Positions 35,792 to 45,133 are shown, numbered from the stretch's first letter. The stretch: 54,566 bases of DNA from Candidatus Fimadaptatus faecigallinarum (GCA_018714445.1 DVNK01000009.1:1-54566), one strand, 5' to 3'. Numbers and translations are program-made. Notes: generated from the letters alone by a model not told the origin.

Positions 35792-35800
35792 ATTATACCA
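35792..35800 (-). promoter_or_regulatory. Extended -10 promoter of the Gld-like ABC operon
   Basis: On the minus strand TGGTATAAT gives a consensus -10 with TGn extension. The best -35 is TTATCC, 18 bases upstream. Bases 35801-35999 between two minus-strand units contain only this promoter region. Confidence 0.6.
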
Positions 35801-35999
35801 CATTTAACGCCCGGCGGATAAAACATTCTATGAACAAACTGTAAACGCGGTCTCGGATTCTTTACTTTCAATGTGAATTTGTCATATTCTGCCGGGAATT
35901 GAGGCTGATATGCGTACAAGTCATGGCATCTGCACGTCGGGCATGTTGTCCAGTTGCGCGGTTCAGGTTGCGTTTTGGCAAAGAATGCGGACACGACAA

Positions 36000-36033
36000 G
36001 GGCGAGCCAGGCTGGTGTTTGCCTGGCTCGCCC
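36000..36033 (-). terminator. Strong hairpin terminator of the repeat membrane protein gene
   Basis: Arms GGGCGAGCCAGGC (36000-36012) and GCCTGGCTCGCCC (36021-36033) form a perfect 13-bp stem with an eight-base loop, five bases past the stop. The T-run after it is weak (CCTTGTCGTG). Confidence 0.78.
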
Positions 36034-36037
36034 CATG

Positions 36038-37285
36038 TCAGCGCCGCTTTTTACCGCGGCGCTTGCCCCTGCCCGGGCGCTGTGAGTTTGGTTTTTTAAC
36101 AGTCGCCGGGTTGACATTGGATGCAGTCTGTTCTGACGCGGTAACTTCATGTGCAGTATCGTCAGATGCGGCCTGTTCTGATGCGGGCTTTCCGGACGCG
36201 GCCTGACCAGATGCAGCCTTCTCGGATGCGGACTGTTCAGATGCGTCCCCTTCGGATGCGACTTGTCCAGCGGCAACCGCCGCTGCCGCCGCCGCAAGCG
36301 CGGCCGCAGCGGAGTCGCCCGCAGCAGGCGTTCCGACCGGCGGCAGCGCGCTGAACGCCGCTTCGGGCGGCGGTGCGGCAGGGGGCAACCGTTCAGCCTC
36401 AGTCTCGGAGTTTGCAATCTTGCGTGAATCACTTGCGTCATCCTGGCTGACTGGGTCGGCGTCATGTGCGAAAGCGGCATCCGGCGTCGACATGTTATCG
36501 GCATGATCGGAGTTATCAGGCATGACCTGGATTTCCGATACAACCGGAACGTCCTGCGCTACCGGCTCAACTACAACGGCAGTCTTAACCGGAGCCGCCG
36601 GTTCGTCCGCCGGAGTCAATGTGGAAGCGCTGCGCATTTGTTCATCTATTGCACCTGACGCAGCGTCGCCACGTGTCTGTTCGTCTGACTGTCCAATTGC
36701 CGTATCGCCGCGTGCCAGCTCGTCTGTCTGTTCCGTTGCAGCGTCACCGCGCGCCAGCTCGTCTTTTCGTCCCGTTGCAGCGTCACCGCGCGCCAGCTTG
36801 TCTGTCCGTTCCGTTGCAGCGTCGCCGCGCGCCAGCTTGTCTGTCCGTTCCGTTGCAGCATCACCGCGCGCCAACTCGTCTGTCCGTCCCGTTTCAGCAT
36901 CACCGCGCGCCAACTCGTCCCGTGCACGTTGAGCCACGCCGCGCACGCTAACGCTTACCCTCCGGCGCAGCACCAGTTCGCCCGCCACGTACAGCACTCC
37001 CGGCAGCACCAGCGTGATCGCTGGCGCTATGAAAAACTCGGGCAGCGCCAACAGCCCTGCCGCGCCGCACACCGCAACCAGCAACGCGCCCTTGCGCCAG
37101 TGCGCGCGCATATTCACCGCGCCCGCCAGCGCGACCAGGCTCGCCAGCAGCGCCAGCGCCGCCAGGCCCGGAGACAGCCCCGCGCCCAATGCCCGCCCCA
37201 GCAGCGCACCTACCAGCGCCGCCAGGCTTATGGCCACGCCCAGCAGCGAACCCAGCACGCCCAGCGCTATGCAAGCGTACAGCAT
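36038..37285 (-). CDS. Membrane protein with a repetitive, disordered cytoplasmic tail
   Basis: A 415-residue protein starting at ATG 37285, which overlaps the preceding stop by one base, with GAGGTG upstream. The first 105 residues form about four membrane segments. After a basic stretch come seven copies of a 13-residue unit near DELARGDAATERT (about 123-213), then Ala/Ser/Glu/Asp-rich low complexity, and a strongly basic end (GRGKRRGKKRR) that could bind nucleic acid or acidic lipids. Family unknown. It is translationally coupled to the sugar-nucleotidyltransferase-like gene upstream. Confidence 0.7.
   Translation of the reverse strand: MLYACIALGVLGSLLGVAISLAALVGALLGRALGAGLSPGLAALALLASLVALAGAVNMRAHWRKGALLVAVCGAAGLLALPEFFIAPAITLVLPGVLYVAGELVLRRRVSVSVRGVAQRARDELARGDAETGRTDELARGDAATERTDKLARGDAATERTDKLARGDAATGRKDELARGDAATEQTDELARGDTAIGQSDEQTRGDAASGAIDEQMRSASTLTPADEPAAPVKTAVVVEPVAQDVPVVSEIQVMPDNSDHADNMSTPDAAFAHDADPVSQDDASDSRKIANSETEAERLPPAAPPPEAAFSALPPVGTPAAGDSAAAALAAAAAAVAAGQVASEGDASEQSASEKAASGQAASGKPASEQAASDDTAHEVTASEQTASNVNPATVKKPNSQRPGRGKRRGKKRR
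36647..36919 (-). repeat. In-frame 39-bp tandem repeat, seven copies
   Basis: Encodes about seven copies of a 13-residue unit, consensus DELARGDAATERT, with later copies more diverged. It lies between the membrane part and the low-complexity tail of the host protein. Confidence 0.9.
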
Positions 37286-39660
37286 CACGTCACCTCATCC
37301 GGGCTGCGCAGTATGTCGCGCAGCAGCCGCGAATAGCGCTCGCACATGCGGCTGGCCGCAACGCTGTCACGCGCCTCACAGGTTATGCGCATGTCGCCGT
37401 GGGTATCGGGGCTGATCCATGCAAACCCGCCGTCGCGCTTCATGTACACTCCGTCGATGAACTCGGCCGACGCCTCCATGCCGCGCAGAACGCGCAGTAC
37501 CCGCCCACGGTCGCCCGCATTGACCGGTACGGCCGACGAGCGCCGGTACACCTGCGGATAGTCCTCGGTTATCGTGCGCAGCGGCAACTGCCGGCGCGTG
37601 ACCAGCATCAGCACCTGCGCCATCGCAAACAACGCGTTGAAGTGTAGTTCGGCCTGGAACATGCCCTGTGCAGCCGGCTCCATGTCCAACATTGCGCGCA
37701 GGCGCTCTGCGGAGTCATGGCGAGTGTACCTCAGCGACGCGCCGCGCGACGCAGCCACGTCCTCCAGCGCCCGAGTCGAACCCACCGGCACGCAGATCTC
37801 ACTTGCACCATTGTCCAGCGCTATCAGCGTGAGCAGTTCCAGCTGCTCCTGCTCGCTGAGCATGCCCTTCGAATCGCATATGCGCAGCGATTCGCCGTTC
37901 TCATCAGGCGCAAACCCCAGTTCGCCCGCGCGCAGGCTGTGCTCAAACACCGTGGGCGGCGCTATACGGTAGCTCGCGCCCAGCGCCCTGAGCAAGACCT
38001 CGGCGCGCGCACACACCGCGCCCGGCTCACACAGCAGCACTACGCCCGGCGCGTCGCGCATGTCCATGTCCGGCAGCTCATCAAGCAGCCGCCTCACAAA
38101 GAAATCCTCGGGCAGCACTACCGGCTCGGGCGACGGGCACCCCAGCGCAAAGGGCCGTGCAAAGTCCTGACGCATGAACAGCGTCTCCATGCGGCGTTCG
38201 CGCGCCGAGTCCGGCGGCAGTCCGCGCTCGTCCAGCAACAGCGCGCCCGAGTCCGATATGTGCGCACCCGCCGCGCTGAGCATCCGCTGCAACGCTCTAA
38301 GCTCAGGTACAATGCCCTCTCCGGCGCTGAACACCCGCGCGCCCTGCGAGCTGAGTCCCGCTATGAACGCGCCCGCCAACGCCTCCGCACGCCCGCTGGA
38401 ACCGTGCGTGACCACTATGTCGCGCGCGCCCGCCGCCGCACACGCCTGACCCAGCAGCACCGCCTGCCCGGGCGTGTCCAGCGATGCGCCGCGCAATCCG
38501 AACAGCGCGCCCCGTTCGCCGCCCCACACCAGGTTCTGTTCCAGCCGCGCGCCCGCCGGAGCCTTCTTGCGCGGCCACACCATGACCCCGGGCATAATTG
38601 CCGCGCGTTCGCCCAGCTCGACCCGGTCGCCCAACACGCCATGCTCGTATACGCATGCGCCTTCGCCCAGCGAGCAGTTGTGCCCCACTATTGCGCCGCG
38701 CAGCTGAGCGCCCGGCGCTATGTGCGTGCCCGACATCACCACGCTGTGCTTTACGCCGGATTGGCCCGCCATGTGCGTGCCTGCGCCGATCACGCTCTTT
38801 TCACCGACATTTGCCCCAGCTTCTATCACCGCGCCTTCGCCTATAAAGCAGGGCGGCGTCAACTGCGCATGCTCGCTGACTGACGCGCCGGGCATTATCA
38901 GCGTGCCCGCGGCCTCGTGGCCTTCAGGCAGACCAAGTATCTCGCTTACGCCATCCACGCGGCCGGTCAGCGCGTCGAAATTGGCCTGCGCATACGCCGC
39001 CGGATCGCCTATGTCGCACCAGTAGCCGCCCATGACCCAACCGTATACCGGGTGGCCCTCGTGCACCGCCTGAGGCAGCAGCTCACGTCCAAAGTCGCAC
39101 GGCCCCGCCGGTATGAGATTAAGCGCCTCGGGCTCCATTATGTATATGCCGGTATTCACCGTGTCGGTAAACACCTCGCCCCAGCCCGGCTTTTCCACGA
39201 ACCTGCGTACGCGTCCGCCCTCGTCGGTCTCCACCACGCCGTATTCCAGCGGCACCGGCACGCGCTTTAATACCATCGTCATCAGCGCGCCCTTGCGCCG
39301 GTGGAACTCCAGCGCCGCGCTCAGGTCGCAGTCGGTCAGGCCGTCGCCCGACAGCACTATAAACGTCTCATCCAGGAACCCCGCCGCCGCCTTGACGCCC
39401 CCGGCCGTGCCCAGCGGGGCCTTTTCAACGTAGTAGCTCAGCTCCACGCCCAGCCGCGAGCCGTCGCCAAAGTAGTCGCGCACGCGGTCGGGCATATATC
39501 CCAGCGTGACCGCCGCACGCGTTATGCCATGTCGCCTGAGCAGCCTGAGCGCATACTCCATGATAGGCCGGTCGAGCACCGGCATCATCGGCTTGGGCAT
39601 GTCGCAGGTCAGCGGGCGCAGCCGCGCGCCCTCGCCGCCCGCCATTATTACAGCTTTCAT
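37285..39660 (-). CDS. Nucleotidyltransferase fused to an inactive phosphomannomutase-like domain
   Basis: A 791-residue three-part protein. Residues 1-230 are a sugar-nucleotidyltransferase: the signature AGGEGARLRPLT (7-18), the PKP lysine near 23 and the metal-binding GDG (105-107) are intact, so transfer to a sugar phosphate is likely. Residues about 245-360 are a left-handed beta-helix. Residues about 375-760 have the length and layout of a phosphomannomutase, but its key loops are gone (see findings). Such fusions are often labelled mannose-1-phosphate guanylyltransferase, but the substrate is not fixed by sequence. ATG 39660 has CCGGAGG upstream, inside one arm of an inverted repeat. 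It should feed cell-surface polysaccharide synthesis. Confidence 0.85.
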   Translation of the reverse strand: MKAVIMAGGEGARLRPLTCDMPKPMMPVLDRPIMEYALRLLRRHGITRAAVTLGYMPDRVRDYFGDGSRLGVELSYYVEKAPLGTAGGVKAAAGFLDETFIVLSGDGLTDCDLSAALEFHRRKGALMTMVLKRVPVPLEYGVVETDEGGRVRRFVEKPGWGEVFTDTVNTGIYIMEPEALNLIPAGPCDFGRELLPQAVHEGHPVYGWVMGGYWCDIGDPAAYAQANFDALTGRVDGVSEILGLPEGHEAAGTLIMPGASVSEHAQLTPPCFIGEGAVIEAGANVGEKSVIGAGTHMAGQSGVKHSVVMSGTHIAPGAQLRGAIVGHNCSLGEGACVYEHGVLGDRVELGERAAIMPGVMVWPRKKAPAGARLEQNLVWGGERGALFGLRGASLDTPGQAVLLGQACAAAGARDIVVTHGSSGRAEALAGAFIAGLSSQGARVFSAGEGIVPELRALQRMLSAAGAHISDSGALLLDERGLPPDSARERRMETLFMRQDFARPFALGCPSPEPVVLPEDFFVRRLLDELPDMDMRDAPGVVLLCEPGAVCARAEVLLRALGASYRIAPPTVFEHSLRAGELGFAPDENGESLRICDSKGMLSEQEQLELLTLIALDNGASEICVPVGSTRALEDVAASRGASLRYTRHDSAERLRAMLDMEPAAQGMFQAELHFNALFAMAQVLMLVTRRQLPLRTITEDYPQVYRRSSAVPVNAGDRGRVLRVLRGMEASAEFIDGVYMKRDGGFAWISPDTHGDMRITCEARDSVAASRMCERYSRLLRDILRSPDEVT

Positions 39661-39671
39661 CCGCCATACCT

Positions 39672-39703
39672 CCGGTCAAATAGTCCGAATTTAGTTTGAC
39701 CGG
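39672..39703. promoter_or_regulatory. Perfect 9-bp inverted repeat at the ribosome binding site of the fusion gene
   Basis: CCGGTCAAA (39672-39680) and TTTGACCGG (39695-39703) flank 14 bases. In the minus-strand mRNA the 3' arm includes the first bases of the Shine-Dalgarno CCGGAGG, so the stem could mask translation; as DNA it looks like an operator. It lies in the divergent region shared with the ECF sigma gene. Confidence 0.55.
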
Positions 39704-39813
39704 ATTGGCATATTTAATACAAAATTTGTGCGCACCACTGTCAATGTGCGCGGCCCGGTCGTCTAACAGGCGTGATATCACAAACGCATCTGATCGCAGT
39801 AGGGGGTGATGAC

Positions 39814-40293
39814 ATGACCCGGGACGAGTTTGAACAGGCCGTGCGCGGCTGCGAGGACAAGCTGTTTCGAATAGCTTTCCTGTCGCTGCGCAACTGGGCG
39901 GACTGTCAGGACGCGGTTCAGGAGGCGCTGCTCAAGGCCTGGTCCGCGAGCGCGTCGCTCAAGCATGCCGAATACTTTGACACCTGGCTGGTGCGCATAC
40001 TCATAAACGTGATCCGCGACGCGACACGCCGTGCCGCGCGCCATCCCACCCTTGAACTGAGCGATGCCTATCCCGGCGCGGACTTTGTCCCGCCCGATCC
40101 CGATCTTGCAAACGCGGTGCGCGCGCTGGACGGCCGCCTGCGCGCGCCGCTGCTGCTAAAATACGTGGCTGGCTATTCAGTAGGCGAGGTCGCGCGCATA
40201 CTGCGCATCACACCCGCACAGGCCCGCTGGCGGTTGGAACAGGCGCGCAAAAAGCTGCGCGCGAGCCTTGGCGACAGGGAGGCGACACTATGA
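39814..40293 (+). CDS. ECF-type RNA polymerase sigma factor
   Basis: A 159-residue sigma-70 factor with only regions 2 and 4. Region 2 has LSLRNWADCQDAVQEALLKAW and TWLVRILINV; region 4 has the helix-turn-helix YSVGEVARILRITPAQARWRLEQAR near the C-terminus. ATG 39814 has AGGGGG seven to eight bases upstream. The stop overlaps the next gene's start (ATGA), so the two are coupled. That gene encodes a membrane protein in the usual anti-sigma position. Confidence 0.93.
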   Translation: MTRDEFEQAVRGCEDKLFRIAFLSLRNWADCQDAVQEALLKAWSASASLKHAEYFDTWLVRILINVIRDATRRAARHPTLELSDAYPGADFVPPDPDLANAVRALDGRLRAPLLLKYVAGYSVGEVARILRITPAQARWRLEQARKKLRASLGDREATL

Positions 40294-41513
40294 AGCTGAA
40301 TGGCGCATACCCCGATACCCCGCAGCGCTTTCACGCGCTGATTGAGCGCACACTGGACGACCTGCCCCAGCGCGCACATCGCATGCCGCGCGCGCGACTG
40401 CTGGCCGTAGCGCTGGTAGCGATGCTGCTGGTTGGCGGCGCGGCGCTGGCGGCGGCGCGGCTGGGCATAATCGACATGATTTACGGCGAGCGCACGCCCA
40501 GCGACGCCGCGCGTTCGAGCGTGGTCACGTCCGACGTCACCGACCAATGCGACCGCGGCGCACTCACACTGCACCAGTACCTGCTCGACGGCCTGCGCCT
40601 GCACGTCGACTACGAGCTCAGCGGCAGTGCCGAAGGCGCGCAGCTGGCCATAGTGGACATAACCGCCACGGATCAGTCCGGGACTGAACTGGCCTATGGC
40701 GCATCCGACTTTGACGTGGCGCAAGCGCTGGGCGGCGAGTTTGACTCGGCAGCGCAGCTGTACTCGAGTCTATACTTCGACAGTATGCCTGCTGAACCGT
40801 TTACGCTGACGCTGCGCGCATATCTGATCGCGCCCACACTGCCCATCGAGACGCATCAGCCCAGCCAGGCCGAAGCCTACGGGCTGCCCGAGCCCACCCC
40901 GGCCTTGCAATCCGGCGATGCGATAGCCATAAACGCCGCAACCGGCACTGCACCGCTGAGCGATATAAGCGGCTTTGACGAGGCATGCTACGGCCTGATA
41001 GTCGCCGGAACCGACCCGCTGGACGCCGCGGCGCAGGCGCTCATCGACCTTGGCATAGCGCGCGACGCGGTGCCGCTGGAGCTGAGCGTCCAAATCGACC
41101 CGGCCAAGCTGACCGGCGCGCTGGCCTCGCTGCCCGAGCCGGTGGAGTACGAGTTTGACGAGTACACGCTGCGCGCGCTGAGCATAGACCTCACGCCCGC
41201 CAGCGCATACCTGCACTTTGAGGTGCATCCCCGGCGCCCGATGGCCGAGCTGACGCTGACCAACGACGACCCGCTGTACCGCTGGTATGAATGCCGATAT
41301 CCGGACGGCACGCCGATAGAGTGCGTATCCGGCGGCGGCTTCTCGACGATGCGCGACGCGGACGGCGTATACCTGGACTACGAACTGCGCCTGACCGGCA
41401 TAAGCGATATACCGGATGAAGTGCTGCTGACGCCCTACCGCACGCTGCCCGACGGCACGCGCGAATACGCCGAGGACGAGACGGTGCGCATCGCGCTGGC
41501 TGTCGCCGGCTGA
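40290..41513 (+). CDS. Membrane protein, likely anti-sigma factor (DUF4179-like)
   Basis: A 407-residue protein with a cytoplasmic N-terminus of about 33 residues, one membrane segment (about 35-56) and a large outer domain rich in beta strands. This layout, and the overlap with an ECF sigma gene, suggest an anti-sigma factor holding the sigma at the membrane until an outside signal is sensed. The N-terminal part lacks an obvious zinc anti-sigma motif (HxxxCxxC), so it would be of the RsiV/DUF4179 type. The role is inferred from position. Confidence 0.7.
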   Translation: MKLNGAYPDTPQRFHALIERTLDDLPQRAHRMPRARLLAVALVAMLLVGGAALAAARLGIIDMIYGERTPSDAARSSVVTSDVTDQCDRGALTLHQYLLDGLRLHVDYELSGSAEGAQLAIVDITATDQSGTELAYGASDFDVAQALGGEFDSAAQLYSSLYFDSMPAEPFTLTLRAYLIAPTLPIETHQPSQAEAYGLPEPTPALQSGDAIAINAATGTAPLSDISGFDEACYGLIVAGTDPLDAAAQALIDLGIARDAVPLELSVQIDPAKLTGALASLPEPVEYEFDEYTLRALSIDLTPASAYLHFEVHPRRPMAELTLTNDDPLYRWYECRYPDGTPIECVSGGGFSTMRDADGVYLDYELRLTGISDIPDEVLLTPYRTLPDGTREYAEDETVRIALAVAG

Positions 41514-41538
41514 CGAAACGACTTACATGGAGGATACT

Positions 41539-42723
41539 ATGAATAAATCGAAACTGCGCGCATTGGCGCTGACCATGCTTTTTGCACTGATCACGATATC
41601 CGCTCCCGTGCTGGCCGAGCCTGCGCAGGAACCGTGCAACTCACTTGAAAGCGATACCGAGCCGCTCACGATAGACGGCAGCTTCGCATATCAGCCCGAC
41701 GAAAGCGACGCCGACGCTCAGCTAAAGCAGGCCGCCGTGGACGCCTATCGCCAGCAGATACTGGAACTTGTAAAGCCCTCCGAGGCGCGCTACGAAGGCG
41801 CCACGCTGACGCTTGAGGCGCACGAGGTCATGGCTACCGACGACATGACCGTAATCACCTGGAGCGTTACCAACACCACCGACATGCCGCTGTACGTGCG
41901 CTCGAGCGAATTCGAAGCCAGCTTCAGCGGCATAGAGTACGACCTGTGCGGCGGCTGGCGCTGGGCCAACTACATAATACAGCCCGGACAGACGTTGCAG
42001 TCGCGCTTCAGCGGCGTGTTGTGGGAGCATTTTGAGCCCGGTCACGGCGCATTTGAATTGAAGCTGCACGTATACGAGATCGCGCCCGACGCGATACCCG
42101 ACGACTACTATACCTCCACGACCGACTATGCCGCTGGCGAATACTTCCCGCCCGAGGACGGGCTGAACCTGCTCGAAGACATATCCTTCAACGTCCCCAT
42201 CGACATGGGCGCAAGCGCGGTGCGCTCGGCGCTAAAGGACGGCGAACCGATAACGCGCGACTGCGGCCGCTATGAGCTGCGGGTAACGCGCGCCGACATG
42301 AACCTGGTGAACACCTTCATAGAGTACGAGCGCATCTACCCCACGCGCGAGGACGCGCTGAACGATTCGCCCATCGGCTCCACATACTGGCAGTACCAGT
42401 TTCTGGACAGCGCAATAGAGCTTGACAGCGCGCAGGACTGGATGAAGGGCATGGAATGGATAAGCTCCGGTTTCGGCTCGATACCCGACGAGCCGGTAGA
42501 GCTGGACGACGGACGCTGGGCCTGGCGGATAACCTATCGGGCGTATTACATGCACTGGCAGCCAAAACAGCTGCTGATGCACGAACTGTATTACGGCGGC
42601 CAGGCCGGCTATTCAGACGGCGGCAGCGAGGATATCGTGCTCGACTTTGGCACCAGCATGACCGAAGCCGCCACGCCCGCCGGGCGCAAGTTCACCTGGG
42701 ATTATGGATTTGTGCAGCTATGA
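41539..42723 (+). CDS. Secreted protein of unknown function in the ECF sigma operon
   Basis: A 394-residue protein starting at ATG 41539 with GGAGG five to six bases upstream. A signal peptide is visible (residues 1-27, ending ISAPVLA). The mature part is acidic, aromatic-rich and mostly beta in pattern, with no cysteine-rich or catalytic motif recognised. It shows general similarity in style to the outer domain of the preceding membrane protein (WRW-type and YXXXYP motifs), which may mean a shared fold, but I cannot confirm it. Third gene of the operon. Confidence 0.65.
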   Translation: MNKSKLRALALTMLFALITISAPVLAEPAQEPCNSLESDTEPLTIDGSFAYQPDESDADAQLKQAAVDAYRQQILELVKPSEARYEGATLTLEAHEVMATDDMTVITWSVTNTTDMPLYVRSSEFEASFSGIEYDLCGGWRWANYIIQPGQTLQSRFSGVLWEHFEPGHGAFELKLHVYEIAPDAIPDDYYTSTTDYAAGEYFPPEDGLNLLEDISFNVPIDMGASAVRSALKDGEPITRDCGRYELRVTRADMNLVNTFIEYERIYPTREDALNDSPIGSTYWQYQFLDSAIELDSAQDWMKGMEWISSGFGSIPDEPVELDDGRWAWRITYRAYYMHWQPKQLLMHELYYGGQAGYSDGGSEDIVLDFGTSMTEAATPAGRKFTWDYGFVQL

Positions 42724-42860
42724 CGCAAGTCAACGCGCCATGCTCAAGCAGCGACGTCTTTGCCGTTGACGAGTTATACTCTTAGTTACCAAATGCTGGC
42801 AGTTACGCATATGGCGACGGCGCGGCTGCATCGCGCCCAAGCTTGCTCAATAAACGACAG

Positions 42861-42895
42861 GCGGGACCGTTATTATTACGGCCCCGCTTAATATT
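42861..42895 (+). terminator. Hairpin terminator of the ECF sigma operon
   Basis: Arms GCGGGaCCGT (42861-42870) and ACGGcCCCGC (42878-42887), one mismatch, with the loop TATTATT, followed by TTAATATTG. The rest of 42724-43169 holds no gene. Confidence 0.6.
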
Positions 42896-43169
42896 GCTAC
42901 CCGCTTCCGCTTTGCAAGCCGCACGCCCGCGCGTCAAGTCAACTTGCACTTTTAACGATCAACGCCCCAAGGCGCCGTCATATATGCCTCTTTCATCAAG
43001 TCCTGGGCAACCTCAGAAATGTTTCATTGGGTTATTGCCGTTCAGTGATCGGAGGCCATGTCAACGGTCCAAGGCGAAACCATCCGCATGACGAAACAGC
43101 ACATGATCCGGCACGTCGCGCAGTCGCCGGTTTGCCACGCACTTCAATTTTGCCGCATATGCACAACAC

Positions 43170-43200
43170 GGCGCGCCGGGGCCAACATCCCCGGCGCGCC
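43170..43200 (-). terminator. Strong hairpin downstream of hslU
   Basis: Arms GGCGCGCCGGGG (43170-43181) and CCCCGGCGCGCC (43189-43200) form a perfect 12-bp stem with a seven-base loop, eight bases past the hslU stop. No T-run follows, so it may end transcription by stalling or protect the 3' end. Confidence 0.65.
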
Positions 43201-43207
43201 ACGCAGT

Positions 43208-44581
43208 TTACAGTATGTACTTGTGCAGGTCTTTGCCTATCGATATCTCGGGCAGGTGCTTGAGCACGTACTCGGCGTTCACGCGCACCTCTATCGGCTC
43301 GCCGCCAGCGTCGCTGCCATCGGCGTAATAGCTTATCTCCTGCAGCAGGCTCTCCATCAGCGTGTGCAGGCGGCGCGCGCCTATGTTCTCGTTGGTCTCG
43401 TTGGCGGCAAACGCCAGCTCGGCCAGCTTGTCAAGCGCGTCCTCCTCGAACACGAGCTTTATGTTGTCCACGCCCAGCAGCGCCTGGTACTGGCGTATCA
43501 GCGCGTTTTCGGGCTGTGTGAGTATGCGGCGGTAGTCCTCCTGCGAAAGCGGCTTGAGCTCTACCCGCACCGGGAACCGGCCCTGCAGCTCCGGTATCAG
43601 GTCGGACACCTTGGACACGTGGAACGCGCCCGCCGCCATGAACAGTATGTGATCGGTCTTGACCGGGCCGTACTTGGTCGACACCGTGCTGCCCTCGACC
43701 AGCGGCAGTATGTCGCGCTGCACACCCTCGCGCGACACATCCGGTGAACTGCTGCCGGAGTTGCGCCCTGCGATCTTGTCTATCTCGTCCAGGAACACTA
43801 TGCCGTCCTGTTCGGCGCGCTCTATCGCCTCGCGGTAGACCGAGTCCATGTCGATGAGGTTTTGCTCCTCCTCGGCGGTGAGTATGCGCCGCGCCTCGGA
43901 CACCTCGACCTTGCGCATGTGCGTCTTCTTGGGCAGTATCTGGCCCAGCATGTCGTTCATGTTGACGTCGGTGCCGGGTATCTCGCTCTTGGGCTGGAAC
44001 TCCTCGACCTCGACCTCGACCAGCTGATGCTCCAGCTCGCCCGCGCGCAGTTTGGCGCGCACCTCGTCTCGCTGCGTCTGATACTTCTGCTTTTCTTCGG
44101 GCGTGCCCTCGGGCTCGCGGGGCTTGGTGCCCAGCAGTATGTCTATCGGGTTGGTGGGCTTCTTCTGGGGCTTGACTATCAGCTGCACCAGCCGGTCCTC
44201 GGCCGCGGCCACCGCCTTGTCGTGCACCAGCTCGGCCTGCTTTTCCTTGGCCACGCGTATCGCCGCCTCTACCAGGTCGCGGATTATCGAGTCCACATCG
44301 CGGCCCACATAGCCCACCTCGGTGAACTTGGTCGCCTCTACCTTGACAAATGGCGCATCCACCAGCTTGGCCAGCCTGCGCGCTATCTCGGTCTTGCCCA
44401 CGCCCGTAGGGCCCATCATCAGTATGTTCTTGGGCGTCACTTCATCGCGTATCTCCGCGGGCAGCATCGCGCGCCGGTAACGATTGCGCAGCGCCACAGC
44501 CACGGCCTTTTTGGCCTCATCCTGCCCGATTATATACCTGTCCAGCTCGCGCACTATCTCGCGCGGCGTGAGTTTGTTCAT
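43208..44581 (-). CDS. hslU: ATP-dependent protease ATPase subunit HslU (ClpY)
   Basis: A 457-residue AAA+ unfoldase that forms hexamers on the HslV protease. Walker A GPTGVGKTE lies at about 57-65 and Walker B IVFLDEIDKIA in the second half, with an I-domain between. The C-terminal tail ends LHKYIL, as needed to dock into and activate HslV. The start ATG 44581 has AAGGGAG upstream. It follows hslV by 18 bases. In Bacilli codY comes next; here a hairpin ends the unit instead. Confidence 0.97.
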   Translation of the reverse strand: MNKLTPREIVRELDRYIIGQDEAKKAVAVALRNRYRRAMLPAEIRDEVTPKNILMMGPTGVGKTEIARRLAKLVDAPFVKVEATKFTEVGYVGRDVDSIIRDLVEAAIRVAKEKQAELVHDKAVAAAEDRLVQLIVKPQKKPTNPIDILLGTKPREPEGTPEEKQKYQTQRDEVRAKLRAGELEHQLVEVEVEEFQPKSEIPGTDVNMNDMLGQILPKKTHMRKVEVSEARRILTAEEEQNLIDMDSVYREAIERAEQDGIVFLDEIDKIAGRNSGSSSPDVSREGVQRDILPLVEGSTVSTKYGPVKTDHILFMAAGAFHVSKVSDLIPELQGRFPVRVELKPLSQEDYRRILTQPENALIRQYQALLGVDNIKLVFEEDALDKLAELAFAANETNENIGARRLHTLMESLLQEISYYADGSDAGGEPIEVRVNAEYVLKHLPEISIGKDLHKYIL

Positions 44582-44599
44582 GTTCCGACTCCCTTCGCT

Positions 44600-45133
44600 T
44601 TAAACGCGTTCAACGATTATGTTGTCATTGGTGTACACGCAGATCGACGCGGCGATGTGCAGCGCCTTTTCGGCTATTTCGGCGGCGCTGAGTTCGGTGT
44701 TCTGCACCAGCGCGCGCGCCGCGGCCAGCGCAAAGTTGCCGCCCGAGCCTATCGCCACCACGCCGTCATCCGGCTCTATGACCTCGCCCGTGCCCGACAC
44801 CACCAGCAGGTTTTCCTTGTCGGCGCACAGCAGCATCGCCTCCAGCTGGCGCATCGCGCGGTCGCCCCGCCACGTCATCGCCAGTTCCACCGCCGCCCGC
44901 GGCAGATTGCCCGAGTACTGCGTCAGCTTATCCTCGAGCATTTCACTCAGCGTAAACGCGTCGGCCACCGAGCCCGCAAACCCTATCACGACAGTATCGT
45001 GATACAGCCGCCGCACCTTGCGCGCAGTCGCCTTCATGACGACCTTTTCGCCCATTGTCACCTGGCCGTCGCCGGCTATCGCTATCTCCCCGTTGCGCTT
45101 CACCGCGCATATCGTAGTCCCCTCGAGTTTCAA
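44600..45133 (-). CDS. hslV: ATP-dependent protease subunit HslV (ClpQ)
   Basis: A 177-residue Ntn-hydrolase protease of the proteasome beta family. The mature N-terminal threonine is in MKLEG-TT, so a five-residue propeptide would be cut off, as in other Firmicutes HslV. The GDGQVTMG and [14 protein letters not shown] blocks are intact. The start is TTG 45133 with GGAGG seven bases upstream; no ATG fits. It is two bases after the trmFO stop and just before hslU, so the genes are co-translated. Confidence 0.97.
   Translation of the reverse strand: MKLEGTTICAVKRNGEIAIAGDGQVTMGEKVVMKATARKVRRLYHDTVVIGFAGSVADAFTLSEMLEDKLTQYSGNLPRAAVELAMTWRGDRAMRQLEAMLLCADKENLLVVSGTGEVIEPDDGVVAIGSGGNFALAAARALVQNTELSAAEIAEKALHIAASICVYTNDNIIVERV

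Noticed and set aside
39704-39813. Self-regulated ECF promoter before the sigma gene
   Set aside because: A CGTCTAA is present near 39762, but no GGAAC/GAAAC-like box lies 16-18 bases before it.
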